Positions 15,640-21,712 of a stretch of 22,626 nt of DNA are shown piece after piece. How positions within the stretch are numbered: the first letter of the stretch is position 1; each line of letters opens with the position of its first letter. Position numbers and translations under genes: made by a program. Under the pieces are notes generated by a model. It made no database searches and was not told the origin of the DNA. It was given only the letters and a program-made list of their open reading frames with translations. This DNA comes from Microcoleus asticus IPMA8. Its GTDB lineage: Bacteria > Cyanobacteriota > Cyanobacteriia > Cyanobacteriales > Microcoleaceae. Location of the stretch: NCBI RefSeq assembly GCF_013179805.1, contig NZ_SRRZ01000124.1:1-22626 (forward strand), written 5' to 3'.

Positions 15640-17216
15640 CGCTGATTCCTCACAAACTCTGCAAAAGCACTGCTAAATAATCCACCATTCGATCGCAACA
15701 AACCGTGACGCCTGAGGCTATCAACTACAGCATCCGATTGAGTTAAAATCTTACCACCAGCATTTTTCATAATTTGACGTTCCGATGCAGTCAAATCAGC
15801 CCAAAGTTCTTCAAAGCGGGGAGTTGCTTGGTGAATAAACTTAGTCCGTGCTTGTTCGTAATCCCCGTACTGCCAAAACATTGATGCTGCCATTTTAACA
15901 TAAAAAGGCAAACCGCCAGCAAGTCCATCAATCCAGTCGATTAACTGATCGGGTACAACATCCATTTCACCGCTTTGGATAAACCCATCTTTGACTAAAT
16001 CATGCCAAGATTCCTCCTCCAATGCACCCAAAAATTCCGCACTAAAAATATTGGGAAAACTCGATGTAGGAAAACGAGTTTTCCAGTCTTCGCTTAAGGG
16101 ACGCTTACTGGCAATTACCATAGCCAACATCCCCGCAGAAGCTTTGGCACGCCAATCTTCTCCCCACTCCTGAAATAGTTCTAAATGTCGGATAATTCCT
16201 TCAAACTCATCTAGGATCACAATCAAGCGATAACCCCGATCCCGCAACGAGATAAAACCATCTTCCACCTCAAAAGGATCGTCATTAACATCCTGCCTCC
16301 AAGGTTCAGTTCCTGTTTGTTTGAAAATCTCCCGCCGCAGTCCCTCAATGATGCCTTTTGGGGTGTGAAATTTGGGAGATTGTAAATCTAAAGTCACAAT
16401 TAATGGTTTTTGTTGAGGTTGAAAAAATTTCTCGGTACGTTCTCTAATCAACCGCAAGAGGGAAGTTTTGCCATTGCGTCGCATTCCTACTATATTGATG
16501 CTCTGAGCACTAATAGCACCAATTCGGTTTTTTACCTCTAAAATAGCTTGTTTCCGTCCATAAAAGCGTTCTGGCGAGACTGGCGTGCCGTAGTCAAAGG
16601 GATTGATATCTGTTTTTTGTGAATTATTTTGATGAAACCGCTGATTGAGTTCTGCTAGTTCAGGAAATTGGGCAAAAATTATACTTACAGGTACGGCTCG
16701 CCCTCCTAAATCCGTGTTAGTATTGCGAGAAAGGTTCAGAATTCCACAAACTTTCCCGGTGCGCTGATTGAGTAATGGTGAACCACTGGCTCCAAAGTTT
16801 GCCTGTCCTCCTTTCAATTTGTACAAGGGCGAATTGTTTTTAAAGCTTTCACCTTCATACTTAAAGGTAGCAGAATCACCCTCGGGATAATCCTGGGGAT
16901 AGCCATAGCTAAATAAATCGTCGTTCAGTTGAGGATATAAGGATTCAAAATTGATGCAAGGATGATTTAGATCTGGCGTATTTAACTTTAATATTGCTAA
17001 ATCTAGATGATCTTCGAGTAGGATTTTTTTAAGACTAGCAATGTATTGCTGGTTTTGGGATGGCCAGAATACATGGATTGTTTCAGAATTAGCTGATGCA
17101 ACGACATGGGCGCAGGTGAGAATTAGTTGTGGGGCAACAAAAAAACCAGTTCCATGACCGCCTGCAACGCTGACTCGCAGGGTGCATTGTTGCAATAGTT
17201 TAGTGATATCTGTCAT
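15636..17216 (-). CDS. Trypsin-like serine protease fused to AAA/STAND-like ATPase
   Basis: The 526-residue protein has an N-terminal chymotrypsin-fold protease with a complete triad: H37 (TCAHVV), D72 (HLDLAILKL), S144 (GASGSPLL). The linker NPFDYGTPVSPERFYGR, a signature of NTPase modules in conflict systems, leads into a P-loop ATPase with Walker A GMRRNGKTS (244-252) and Walker B LIVILDEFE (D336, E337). The C-terminus is probably winged-helix (LTQSDAVVDSLRRHGLLR). No signal peptide is seen, so it is probably cytosolic. It is the second gene of the cassette, after the Trypco1-like gene, and overlaps the downstream membrane-ATPase gene by 4 bp. I infer that the ATPase senses a trigger and gates proteolysis. 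The substrate is unknown. The trypsin-plus-ATPase-plus-Trypco arrangement is known from NTP-dependent conflict systems; pairing with a membrane ATPase of the same type is the unusual part. Confidence 0.9.
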   Translation of the reverse strand: MTDITKLLQQCTLRVSVAGGHGTGFFVAPQLILTCAHVVASANSETIHVFWPSQNQQYIASLKKILLEDHLDLAILKLNTPDLNHPCINFESLYPQLNDDLFSYGYPQDYPEGDSATFKYEGESFKNNSPLYKLKGGQANFGASGSPLLNQRTGKVCGILNLSRNTNTDLGGRAVPVSIIFAQFPELAELNQRFHQNNSQKTDINPFDYGTPVSPERFYGRKQAILEVKNRIGAISAQSINIVGMRRNGKTSLLRLIRERTEKFFQPQQKPLIVTLDLQSPKFHTPKGIIEGLRREIFKQTGTEPWRQDVNDDPFEVEDGFISLRDRGYRLIVILDEFEGIIRHLELFQEWGEDWRAKASAGMLAMVIASKRPLSEDWKTRFPTSSFPNIFSAEFLGALEEESWHDLVKDGFIQSGEMDVVPDQLIDWIDGLAGGLPFYVKMAASMFWQYGDYEQARTKFIHQATPRFEELWADLTASERQIMKNAGGKILTQSDAVVDSLRRHGLLRSNGGLFSSAFAEFVRNQR

Positions 17217-17260
17217 ATTTCGGTGTTAGCGATTAGTCACTCTATGCAGTTGAGATATCA

Positions 17261-17386
17261 GGACAGGGCAGTGCCGTTTCCCTACAATTAATCGGGTGAT
17301 AGTTACATCTCTCGCTAGTGCGATGGCTGTGAAGCCTCGCCCGTGCTACGATTTTTTTTGGGTAGGGAAACGGCATTGCCGTGTCC
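17261..17386. repeat. Palindromic element between Trypco1-like gene and protease gene
   Basis: Arms of 25 bases at each end (17261-17285 and 17362-17386) are inverted copies with two mismatches; each contains TGCCGTTTCCCTAC or its complement. The roughly 76-base loop is not repetitive. It is probably an interspersed non-autonomous element that landed inside the cassette, 15 bases past the stop of the Trypco1-like gene. If transcribed, the arms would form a strong hairpin that could reduce expression of the two downstream genes or stabilise the upstream message. Confidence 0.8.
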
Positions 17387-17400
17387 TCCGTTGCTTGGAA

Positions 17401-17697
17401 TTACTTGCTCCACTCTAAAGTAATTTCTAGGTTTGCTTTGCTAGAACCTTTTACAATTAATGTTGTAATTTGTCCAGATTCAATGGCAATATCTAAGCCA
17501 AATTTAATCGTGGCTTTATCTGGATTGACTTCTTCCAAAACTCCTGATAGTTCTTTCGCAATTGCCTTGATAGCATCTGTTGCTTCTTTGAAAGGTCGTT
17601 TCATAAAGGCGATTTTCTGTTCACCACTTAAACTTGCTTCGACTCTGACAATTGTGCCGTCAGAGAGTTCTAGGGGAATAGTTGTTGTTTGTTCCAT
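17401..17697 (-). CDS. Trypco1-like small protein (trypsin-co-occurring domain)
   Basis: This 98-residue protein starts MEQTTTIPLELSDGTIVRVE and ends IVKGSSKANLEITLEWSK. The layout is an N-terminal beta hairpin with a DG turn, a central helix (KEATDAIKAIAKELSG), then IKFGLDIAIESG and a final strand ending in W. This matches the Trypco1 family, whose members read close to VEFGVKLSAEAG...KASAEANFKVTLTW and are encoded beside trypsin-like proteases. It is the first gene of the cassette, 184 bp before the protease-ATPase gene, which supports the call. In known systems these small domains are thought to link effectors to their NTPases; the precise biochemical role is unknown. No membrane segment or catalytic motif is visible. 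Confidence 0.85.
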   Translation of the reverse strand: MEQTTTIPLELSDGTIVRVEASLSGEQKIAFMKRPFKEATDAIKAIAKELSGVLEEVNPDKATIKFGLDIAIESGQITTLIVKGSSKANLEITLEWSK

Positions 17698-17784
17698 GCT
17701 TTTGCCTGCTTTGCTGTTGATTTTAGATAAATTATTCTCTAGGATAAGCTTTTTTTCCTAAAATTGCTACTAAGATTGCACTTC

Positions 17785-17807
17785 GGGACGGGCAAGATGC
17801 CCATCCC
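17785..17807. repeat. GGGACGGGCA/TGCCCATCCC hairpin repeat
   Basis: Ten-base arms with one mismatch surround a 3-base loop (AGA). There is no T-run to make it a standard terminator. It lies upstream of the Trypco1-like gene, in the probable promoter region of the cassette. It is likely an interspersed repeat. Confidence 0.6.
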
Positions 17808-17897
17808 ACAAGAGTTAAATTTAGTCCTGGAGGCAGGGGTGCTCAGAAACCGGGTTTTTGCAAAAATACTTCGTTACACTATGGATATACGATCGTT

Positions 17898-18095
17898 GTG
17901 ACGAATTCTCGGCAACAGCAAGTCACCTCAATCTACTCCGTCACCCAAGGCCGGCGGTGTTACGCAATGCAAGAAAAATACGGCTGGCGACTGCTACGAA
18001 TCAAACCGACAAAAGACTCAATCCTCAAATACTCCTGCATATTGGAATGTGAAACCAGTTTTCCCAACTACATGGATGAAGACGAGGAGGATTAA
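17898..18095 (+). CDS. Small acidic-tailed protein of unknown function
   Basis: A 65-codon frame begins at GTG and reads MTNSRQQQVTSIYSVTQG, then RRCYAMQEKYGWRLLRIKPT, and ends in an acidic tail (YMDEDEED). No family is recognised. The composition (balanced, with an acidic end, YGWRLLRI and CILECETSFP) looks like a real soluble small protein rather than a shadow of another gene. No Shine-Dalgarno is evident. It ends just before the truncated Uma2-type pseudogene on the opposite strand, so it may itself be a fragment brought in at that junction. It could be non-coding by chance. Confidence 0.45.
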   Translation: MTNSRQQQVTSIYSVTQGRRCYAMQEKYGWRLLRIKPTKDSILKYSCILECETSFPNYMDEDEED

Positions 18096-18098
18096 CAA

Positions 18099-18572
18099 AG
18101 AAGTCTTGACAAACTGTTCGACATAAAATTTATAATGATCGATTAAAATGTATTCTCGAAACTCAGGAATCGATCGATAATAATCAAACTTATCCCCTCA
18201 AGCGTAATTTTTCGTACTTTTTGACACAAAGTCAACAATCATCAAAGGATTAATTATTGTATCTGTGCGATCGTCTAAAAGCACAGGTTCGCCTTGAATT
18301 ACCATCACATCTGGATAAGTATACAGATGATAGCGCGGTATCGACAACCGTAAGTCACCGATAAAAACCTTATAGTTTTGCTCCTTCAGAGCAAATTTTA
18401 AATGAGCCTAAAAATTGCCCGCAATATCATTATGATTTGGAGTACCACCAGTCATAATAACTATCTCGCCATCAATATATTCACTTTTGGACTGGGCCAC
18501 TTCCTCTAGTGCAAAATATTCCTCTGGCGAGTAGAGTTTTTGAGTTTGGGTTAACTTAGTTAATATCCTCAC
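18099..18572 (-). pseudogene. Uma2-family (DUF820) endonuclease-like pseudogene
   Basis: From a GTG the frame reads TKLTQTQKLYSPEEYFALEE, then SEYIDGEIVIMTGGTPNHND, YHLYTYPDVMVIQGEP, LLDDRTDTIINPLMIVD and SIPEFREYILIDHYKFYVEQ. This is the full run of Uma2 motifs. Two in-frame stops interrupt it: TAG at 18408-18410 (between GNF and AHLKF) and TGA at 18198-18200 (between NYA and GDKFDYY). Homology ends abruptly near VEQFVKTS, so the last 40 or so residues are missing. Uma2 proteins carry a PD-(D/E)xK nuclease-like fold and are heavily expanded in filamentous cyanobacteria; their role is unclear. The gene is dead. Confidence 0.85.
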
Positions 18573-18626
18573 CAGCCGTTCATTTTATTTTAATTAAAAG
18601 TACACCAATTTTATCAAATTTGCATC

Positions 18627-18691
18627 GGGTCAGGGTGCGATCGCACTGCTATCAAATCAGTTATACTCAAAGGTCGATCGCACCCTGACCC
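18627..18691. repeat. Perfect 17-bp inverted repeat
   Basis: GGGTCAGGGTGCGATCG at 18627-18643 is repeated as its exact reverse complement at 18675-18691, with a 31-base spacer. Each arm includes a HIP1-like CGATCG. It is followed on the plus strand by CCTCAAAAAAG and no T-run, so it looks like an interspersed element rather than a terminator. It lies just upstream (on the minus strand) of the Uma2-type pseudogene, in a stretch of about 370 bases with no gene. Confidence 0.85.
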
Positions 18692-18704
18692 CTCAAAAAA
18701 GCGT

Positions 18705-18720
18705 GTGAAGCGCAGCTATC
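18705..18720. repeat. Interspersed repeat GTGAAGCGCAGCTATC (copy 2)
   Basis: This is an identical 16-base copy of the sequence at 7193-7208. Here the continuation GGGTTCTTAATCGC has diverged, but the AATCGC end is kept. It sits 13 bases after the perfect inverted repeat. Confidence 0.65.
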
Positions 18721-18943
18721 GGGTTCTTAATCGCTGGCTCAAGAGTCAAAAACGCCCCCTCTAAAGATGAGCTTGCTCTCATTTACTTTGCATATTGTAA
18801 TTATTAATAAAAGCTATCATTTTTTCTCAGTAGCTTTCCGCTGCTCCCTCCGGGTTTTACAGCAAAAGTTAAATACGCCTGAGCTTATCTGCACTGAGCG
18901 AAAAGTTTTGTTACAATAGGTAAGCTGTTACAAATCGTAACTT

Positions 18944-19147
18944 ATGCTGGTTTCTATTTTAATAATTGACGTTGCCCTCGTTGCCTGGTCTTTGCACTTA
19001 ATGCAAGAGGCGATCACGCAACGGGAATTTTCACTAATGCTAGCCGGCACCCTAGTTGCTGTCTCAGCCGCGGCCCTGGTAGTCGTCTACTTCCTCATGG
19101 GGTCTTGTTTGAGCCATTTGACCGAAATATCCCAACACACTTACTAA
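18944..19147 (+). CDS. Small two-helix membrane protein, unknown function
   Basis: This 67-residue protein has two clear hydrophobic segments (about 2-20, SILIIDVALVAWSLHL, and about 32-53, LMLAGTLVAVSAAALVVVYF) separated by a polar turn (QEAITQREFS). The tail is short and polar (CLSHLTEISQHTY). It should sit in a membrane as a helical hairpin. The short leader has TTGTTACAAT and GTTACAAATCGTAAC, which could hold a -10 element and a small inverted repeat. It is a stand-alone gene upstream of the tRNA on the same strand. No family name is recognised. Coding is likely because the hydrophobic pattern is coherent, but the function is unknown. Confidence 0.65.
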   Translation: MLVSILIIDVALVAWSLHLMQEAITQREFSLMLAGTLVAVSAAALVVVYFLMGSCLSHLTEISQHTY

Positions 19148-19251
19148 ATCATAGTAGGGATTGACCATTGTCCAGAAGCGATGAGATTTTTGGGAAAAAA
19201 AAGCCGAAAGCCTTGCCAATCCAGGGTTCAAAACTAATTTGCCCAAAAAGC

Positions 19252-19281
19252 TTGACAAATATTGGTCAGTTAAGGTATGAT
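19252..19281 (+). promoter_or_regulatory. Sigma-70-type promoter of the tRNA gene
   Basis: A consensus TTGACA is followed after 18 bases by TATGAT, which ends 18 bases before the first base of the tRNA. The position fits a transcription start close upstream of the mature 5' end. Confidence 0.75.
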
Positions 19282-19299
19282 TGATAACGCGAAAACAAA

Positions 19300-19372
19300 G
19301 GGGAATTAGCTCAGTTGGTAGAGCACTACAATGGCATTGTAGGGGTCAGCGGTTCGAGCCCGCTATTCTCCA
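19300..19372 (+). tRNA. trnA: tRNA-Ala (anticodon GGC)
   Basis: It folds into a complete cloverleaf: acceptor GGGGAAT/ATTCTCC, D-arm GCTC/GAGC, anticodon arm CTACA/TGTAG with loop ATGGCAT, and T-arm AGCGG/CCGCT with TTCGAGC. The anticodon is GGC, decoding GCC and GCU. The acceptor shows the G3:U70 wobble pair, the key identity element for alanyl-tRNA synthetase, and A73 as discriminator. CCA is not encoded. A decayed tyrosine-recombinase gene starts 135 bp downstream, suggesting the tRNA 3' end was once an integration site. Confidence 0.97.
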
Positions 19373-19376
19373 TAAA

Positions 19377-19403
19377 CAAAACCAGTTCAGAGAGCGGGTT
19401 TTG
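19377..19403 (+). terminator. Possible tRNA terminator hairpin
   Basis: CAAAACC ... GGTTTTG gives a 7-bp stem a few bases after the tRNA. The following bases (TCGTTTCTCC) are only moderately T-rich, so termination strength is doubtful. Confidence 0.35.
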
Positions 19404-19506
19404 TCGTTTCTCCATCAAAACTGTTATACTTGACATTCTCATTAAAGGCGACAGCAGCAGACAACACCAGACATTTTTTACGATAAATTTACGATAAATT
19501 TTCGAT

Positions 19507-20781
19507 ATGCCAAAAGGTTCAGTAAATATTGAAGTTTTCAAAGAGCGTCTACGACTTGCCTGGTCATGGCAGGGTAAACGCTTTTCGTTATACATGGGTT
19601 TATCGGACACAACCATTAATCAGAAAGTTGCTTCCATATCAAGCTCAACAAATTGAGCTTGATATAGCTACCAACAGCTTTGATCCATCTCTGAGCAAGT
19701 ACAAGCCTCAGAAATATGAATCCATTTCTGTTTCTCAGCTTTTTGACCAATTTGTTGAATACAAGCGCCATACCATCTCGATCGGTGGCTTAAATAAATA
19801 TCTGGCGTTACAAAAACAAGTTTCTCGGTTTTTCAGAAGCAAAACAGCGATTTCTGTTTCTGAAAGTGTGGCACAAAAATTTAAGGAATTTTTGGCACAG
19901 AAACTTGAACCCGTTACGGTACGCGAACGGATCGTTTTAATCAACGCTTGTTGGGAATGGGCTCAAAAAAAGAAGCTGGTTGTCGAAAATCCTTGGGCTG
20001 ATGTTAAGGTTTCGGTTCCGCCCAAACAGCGCCCGGAACCGTTCACACTGACAGAAATCAGTGCGATCGTACAGAAATTTCGGGCGTTGCTTAATCAGGG
20101 TATGAAAAAAATAAGTTTAAAATCCAGAAGCTTTGTGGATACTGGTTTCTATGACTGGCATATTTAGCCTTTCCTACCCTAAATCAGCAACGCCAAATTT
20201 CGTTCTGACCCATATCTGAAACACTACGCGGACTATGTGGAGTTTAAGTTCGGTGTCGGTCTTCGCACCGGAGAAGCAGCAGCATTGCGATGGCAACACT
20301 GTTCATCAAACTGCACCGCATCTGGATCGGAGAAAGTTTGAGTAATGGCGCTCGTAATGGCACGAAGACCAACAAAGCGCGCACGGTGCCGCTAACACTT
20401 CCGCTTCAACAGCTATTGCTAAATCGACGACCAACTAAGGGAAGTCCCGACGATTTAATTTTCACCAGCACAAACTGCTGTGCGATCGACTCCAAGAATT
20501 TCTGTAACCGCTACTGGAAACCAGCGCTTGCTGAATGAGGGATTGATTATCGCCGACCTTATACCACCCGACACACTTTGATTTCGCATGGTTTGGAATC
20601 TGGTATGAATCCGGTAGCCGTGGCATCGCTCACGGGCCACAATGTCCGCACTTTGTACGAAAATTATGCCGGACTCGTCAACCCAGCACCGCTACCCGAC
20701 TTGCTCCCCGTATTGAACCCTGTTTCCGACCCGGTTTTAAAGGCTGATTGTCCGGTCGATCATTCAGATACCTCTCCATAA
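19507..20781 (+). pseudogene. Tyrosine recombinase (integrase) pseudogene
   Basis: From the ATG the frame reads MPKGSVNIEVFKERLRLAWS and then KRFSLYMGLSD, the N-terminus of cyanobacterial site-specific integrases. It then shifts frame to AQQIELDIATNSFDPSLSKY and a SAM-like core domain (LNKYLALQKQVSRFF). The catalytic part contains GLRTGEAAALRW (box I arginine), RRPYTTRHTLISHGLE (box II arginine; the usual preceding histidine is not in its normal place), LTGHNVRTLYENYAG (histidine and candidate nucleophile tyrosine). Four lesions inactivate it: a frameshift near 19636, a 112-bp palindromic element at 20083, a frameshift near 20300, and a TGA at 20536 inside LAE*GIDYRRP. Its position just after the tRNA-Ala suggests it is the relic of an integrated element. 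Confidence 0.9.
20083..20194. mobile_element. MITE inside the integrase gene, with 8-bp target duplication
   Basis: This 112-bp element has 25-base terminal inverted repeats (starting GGCGTTGCT, four mismatches). It is flanked on both sides by AAATTTCG (20075-20082 and 20195-20202). Removing the element plus one AAATTTCG restores VQKFRSDPYLKHYADYVEF in one frame, exactly the expected integrase text, so the insertion event is precisely defined. It is too short to encode a transposase and was presumably moved by a full IS with the same ends. Confidence 0.92.
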
Positions 20782-21269
20782 ATTTTTGATGATCGGGTGA
20801 TTGATATCCAGGGTAAGAGCATCTCAATCAGGCTTGACACCAGCACTTGAGAATCTGCATCATATAGTCATCATTCATCCCCGCTCGTTTCTTTTTTTGT
20901 AGCACACTACGCTCCTTGAGTGGTTTCTTGATTGATGGCATTAAGCGCCATTCGTCTTAGAAGAGCGAAGTTTTGAGGGCTGTTTAACGACCGAATGCGG
21001 CATTGGTCTTCATTAAAGGTGACATCTAAAGTCCAATGAACTTGGTTTTCAATCCCCCAATGTTGACGAATTGCACGACCATTAAGCTGAGCATCCACTG
21101 GTAAAGAACGTAGGTAAAACTGTACCTCTTGAGTCGTTTTGTTCCAAAGATGACGGACTCGTTCTACAAAAACACTCGTCTGAATATCACTCCATTGTTC
21201 TTGTTTATAAAGCCCTCCTAATCTCGCCACGCACACCGCCAAAACTTTTCTAATTTCGACGCGATGATG

Positions 21270-21449
21270 GGGAGCATCTCATATTTGTAAAAACACTTCT
21301 TCTTCCTCTTTCCTTCTTCCTCTTTCCTTATTCCTCTTTCCTTATTCCTCTTTCCTTATTCCTCTTTCCTCCTGGCTCCTGGCTCCTGGCTCCCAACTCC
21401 AATTTCTAGCTTGGCTGCAAAAGTGAGATGCTCCCGATCATCCGATGAT
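21270..21449. mobile_element. Palindromic STRR-bearing element inserted in the ISAs1 transposase
   Basis: GGGAGCATCTCA near the left end and TGAGATGCTCCC near the right end are parts of about 27-base inverted arms with four mismatches. CGATGATG occurs at both junctions (21262-21269 and 21450-21457) and fits a target duplication. Skipping the element joins LTEKGHHR to VEIRKVLAV, the expected transposase text. The exact right boundary is uncertain by several bases because CGATGAT is repeated there. Confidence 0.75.
21296..21394. repeat. Compound STRR array in the element loop
   Basis: Tandem pyrimidine units (TTCCTTATTCCTCT and TTCCTCTTTCC types) are followed by three units of CTCCTGG (CTCCTGGCTCCTGG). 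The complementary strand matches the GGAAGAAGGAA family also found in glsF. Copies are contiguous with no spacers, so this is not a CRISPR array. Confidence 0.85.
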
Positions 21450-21712
21450 CGATGATGTCCCTTTTCCGTTAGAGAATCCTGACTCACTTCAATAGCCTCA
21501 AACTGTTGAGATTTCGCCATCTCAAACCAGGTTTTAACTTGATTATAAAGAGTTGGATGATTACTTTTTAAGGTGACTACATAATCGGCTTTTTTTGGGA
21601 GCGCATCACTTTTGCGATAAATATAAATACTCAGATGTCCCGCAATAACTGTTTTAGCTATCATCAGTAAAATAGGCGATAATTATCATGTCTTCCCACT
21701 TGAGATAGAATC

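Larger units (their letters stand above)
20828..21664 (-). pseudogene. ISAs1-family transposase remnant
   Basis: The middle part reads KKADYVVTLKSNHPTLYNQV and WFEMAKSQQFEAIEVS..LTEKGHHR. After an inserted palindromic element it resumes as VEIRKVLAVCVARLGGLYKQ, VERVRHLWNKTTQEVQFYL, IRQHWGIENQVHWTLDVTF and SPQNFALLRRMALNAI. All are hallmarks of ISAs1 (H-repeat-type) transposases. A frame shift near 20915 is needed to reach the normal tail (RSVLQKKKRAGMNDDYMMQI). The N-terminal half, including the first catalytic Asp region, is missing. CAGGGTAAGAGCATCTCA at 20809-20826, just past the stop, may be the old IS end. The gene is dead. Confidence 0.92.

Noticed and set aside
17381..17761. Plus-strand ORF of 126 codons
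   Set aside because: It is the complement of the Trypco1-like gene, whose minus-strand reading has clear family features.
18106..18136. TTGACA-N19-TATAAT promoter-like pair
   Set aside because: The spacer is long, it lies inside the Uma2-type pseudogene on the other strand, and no gene follows it.
21296..21394. Tandem array that could suggest a CRISPR
   Set aside because: The units are contiguous and short, with no unique spacers and no cas genes; it is an STRR array.
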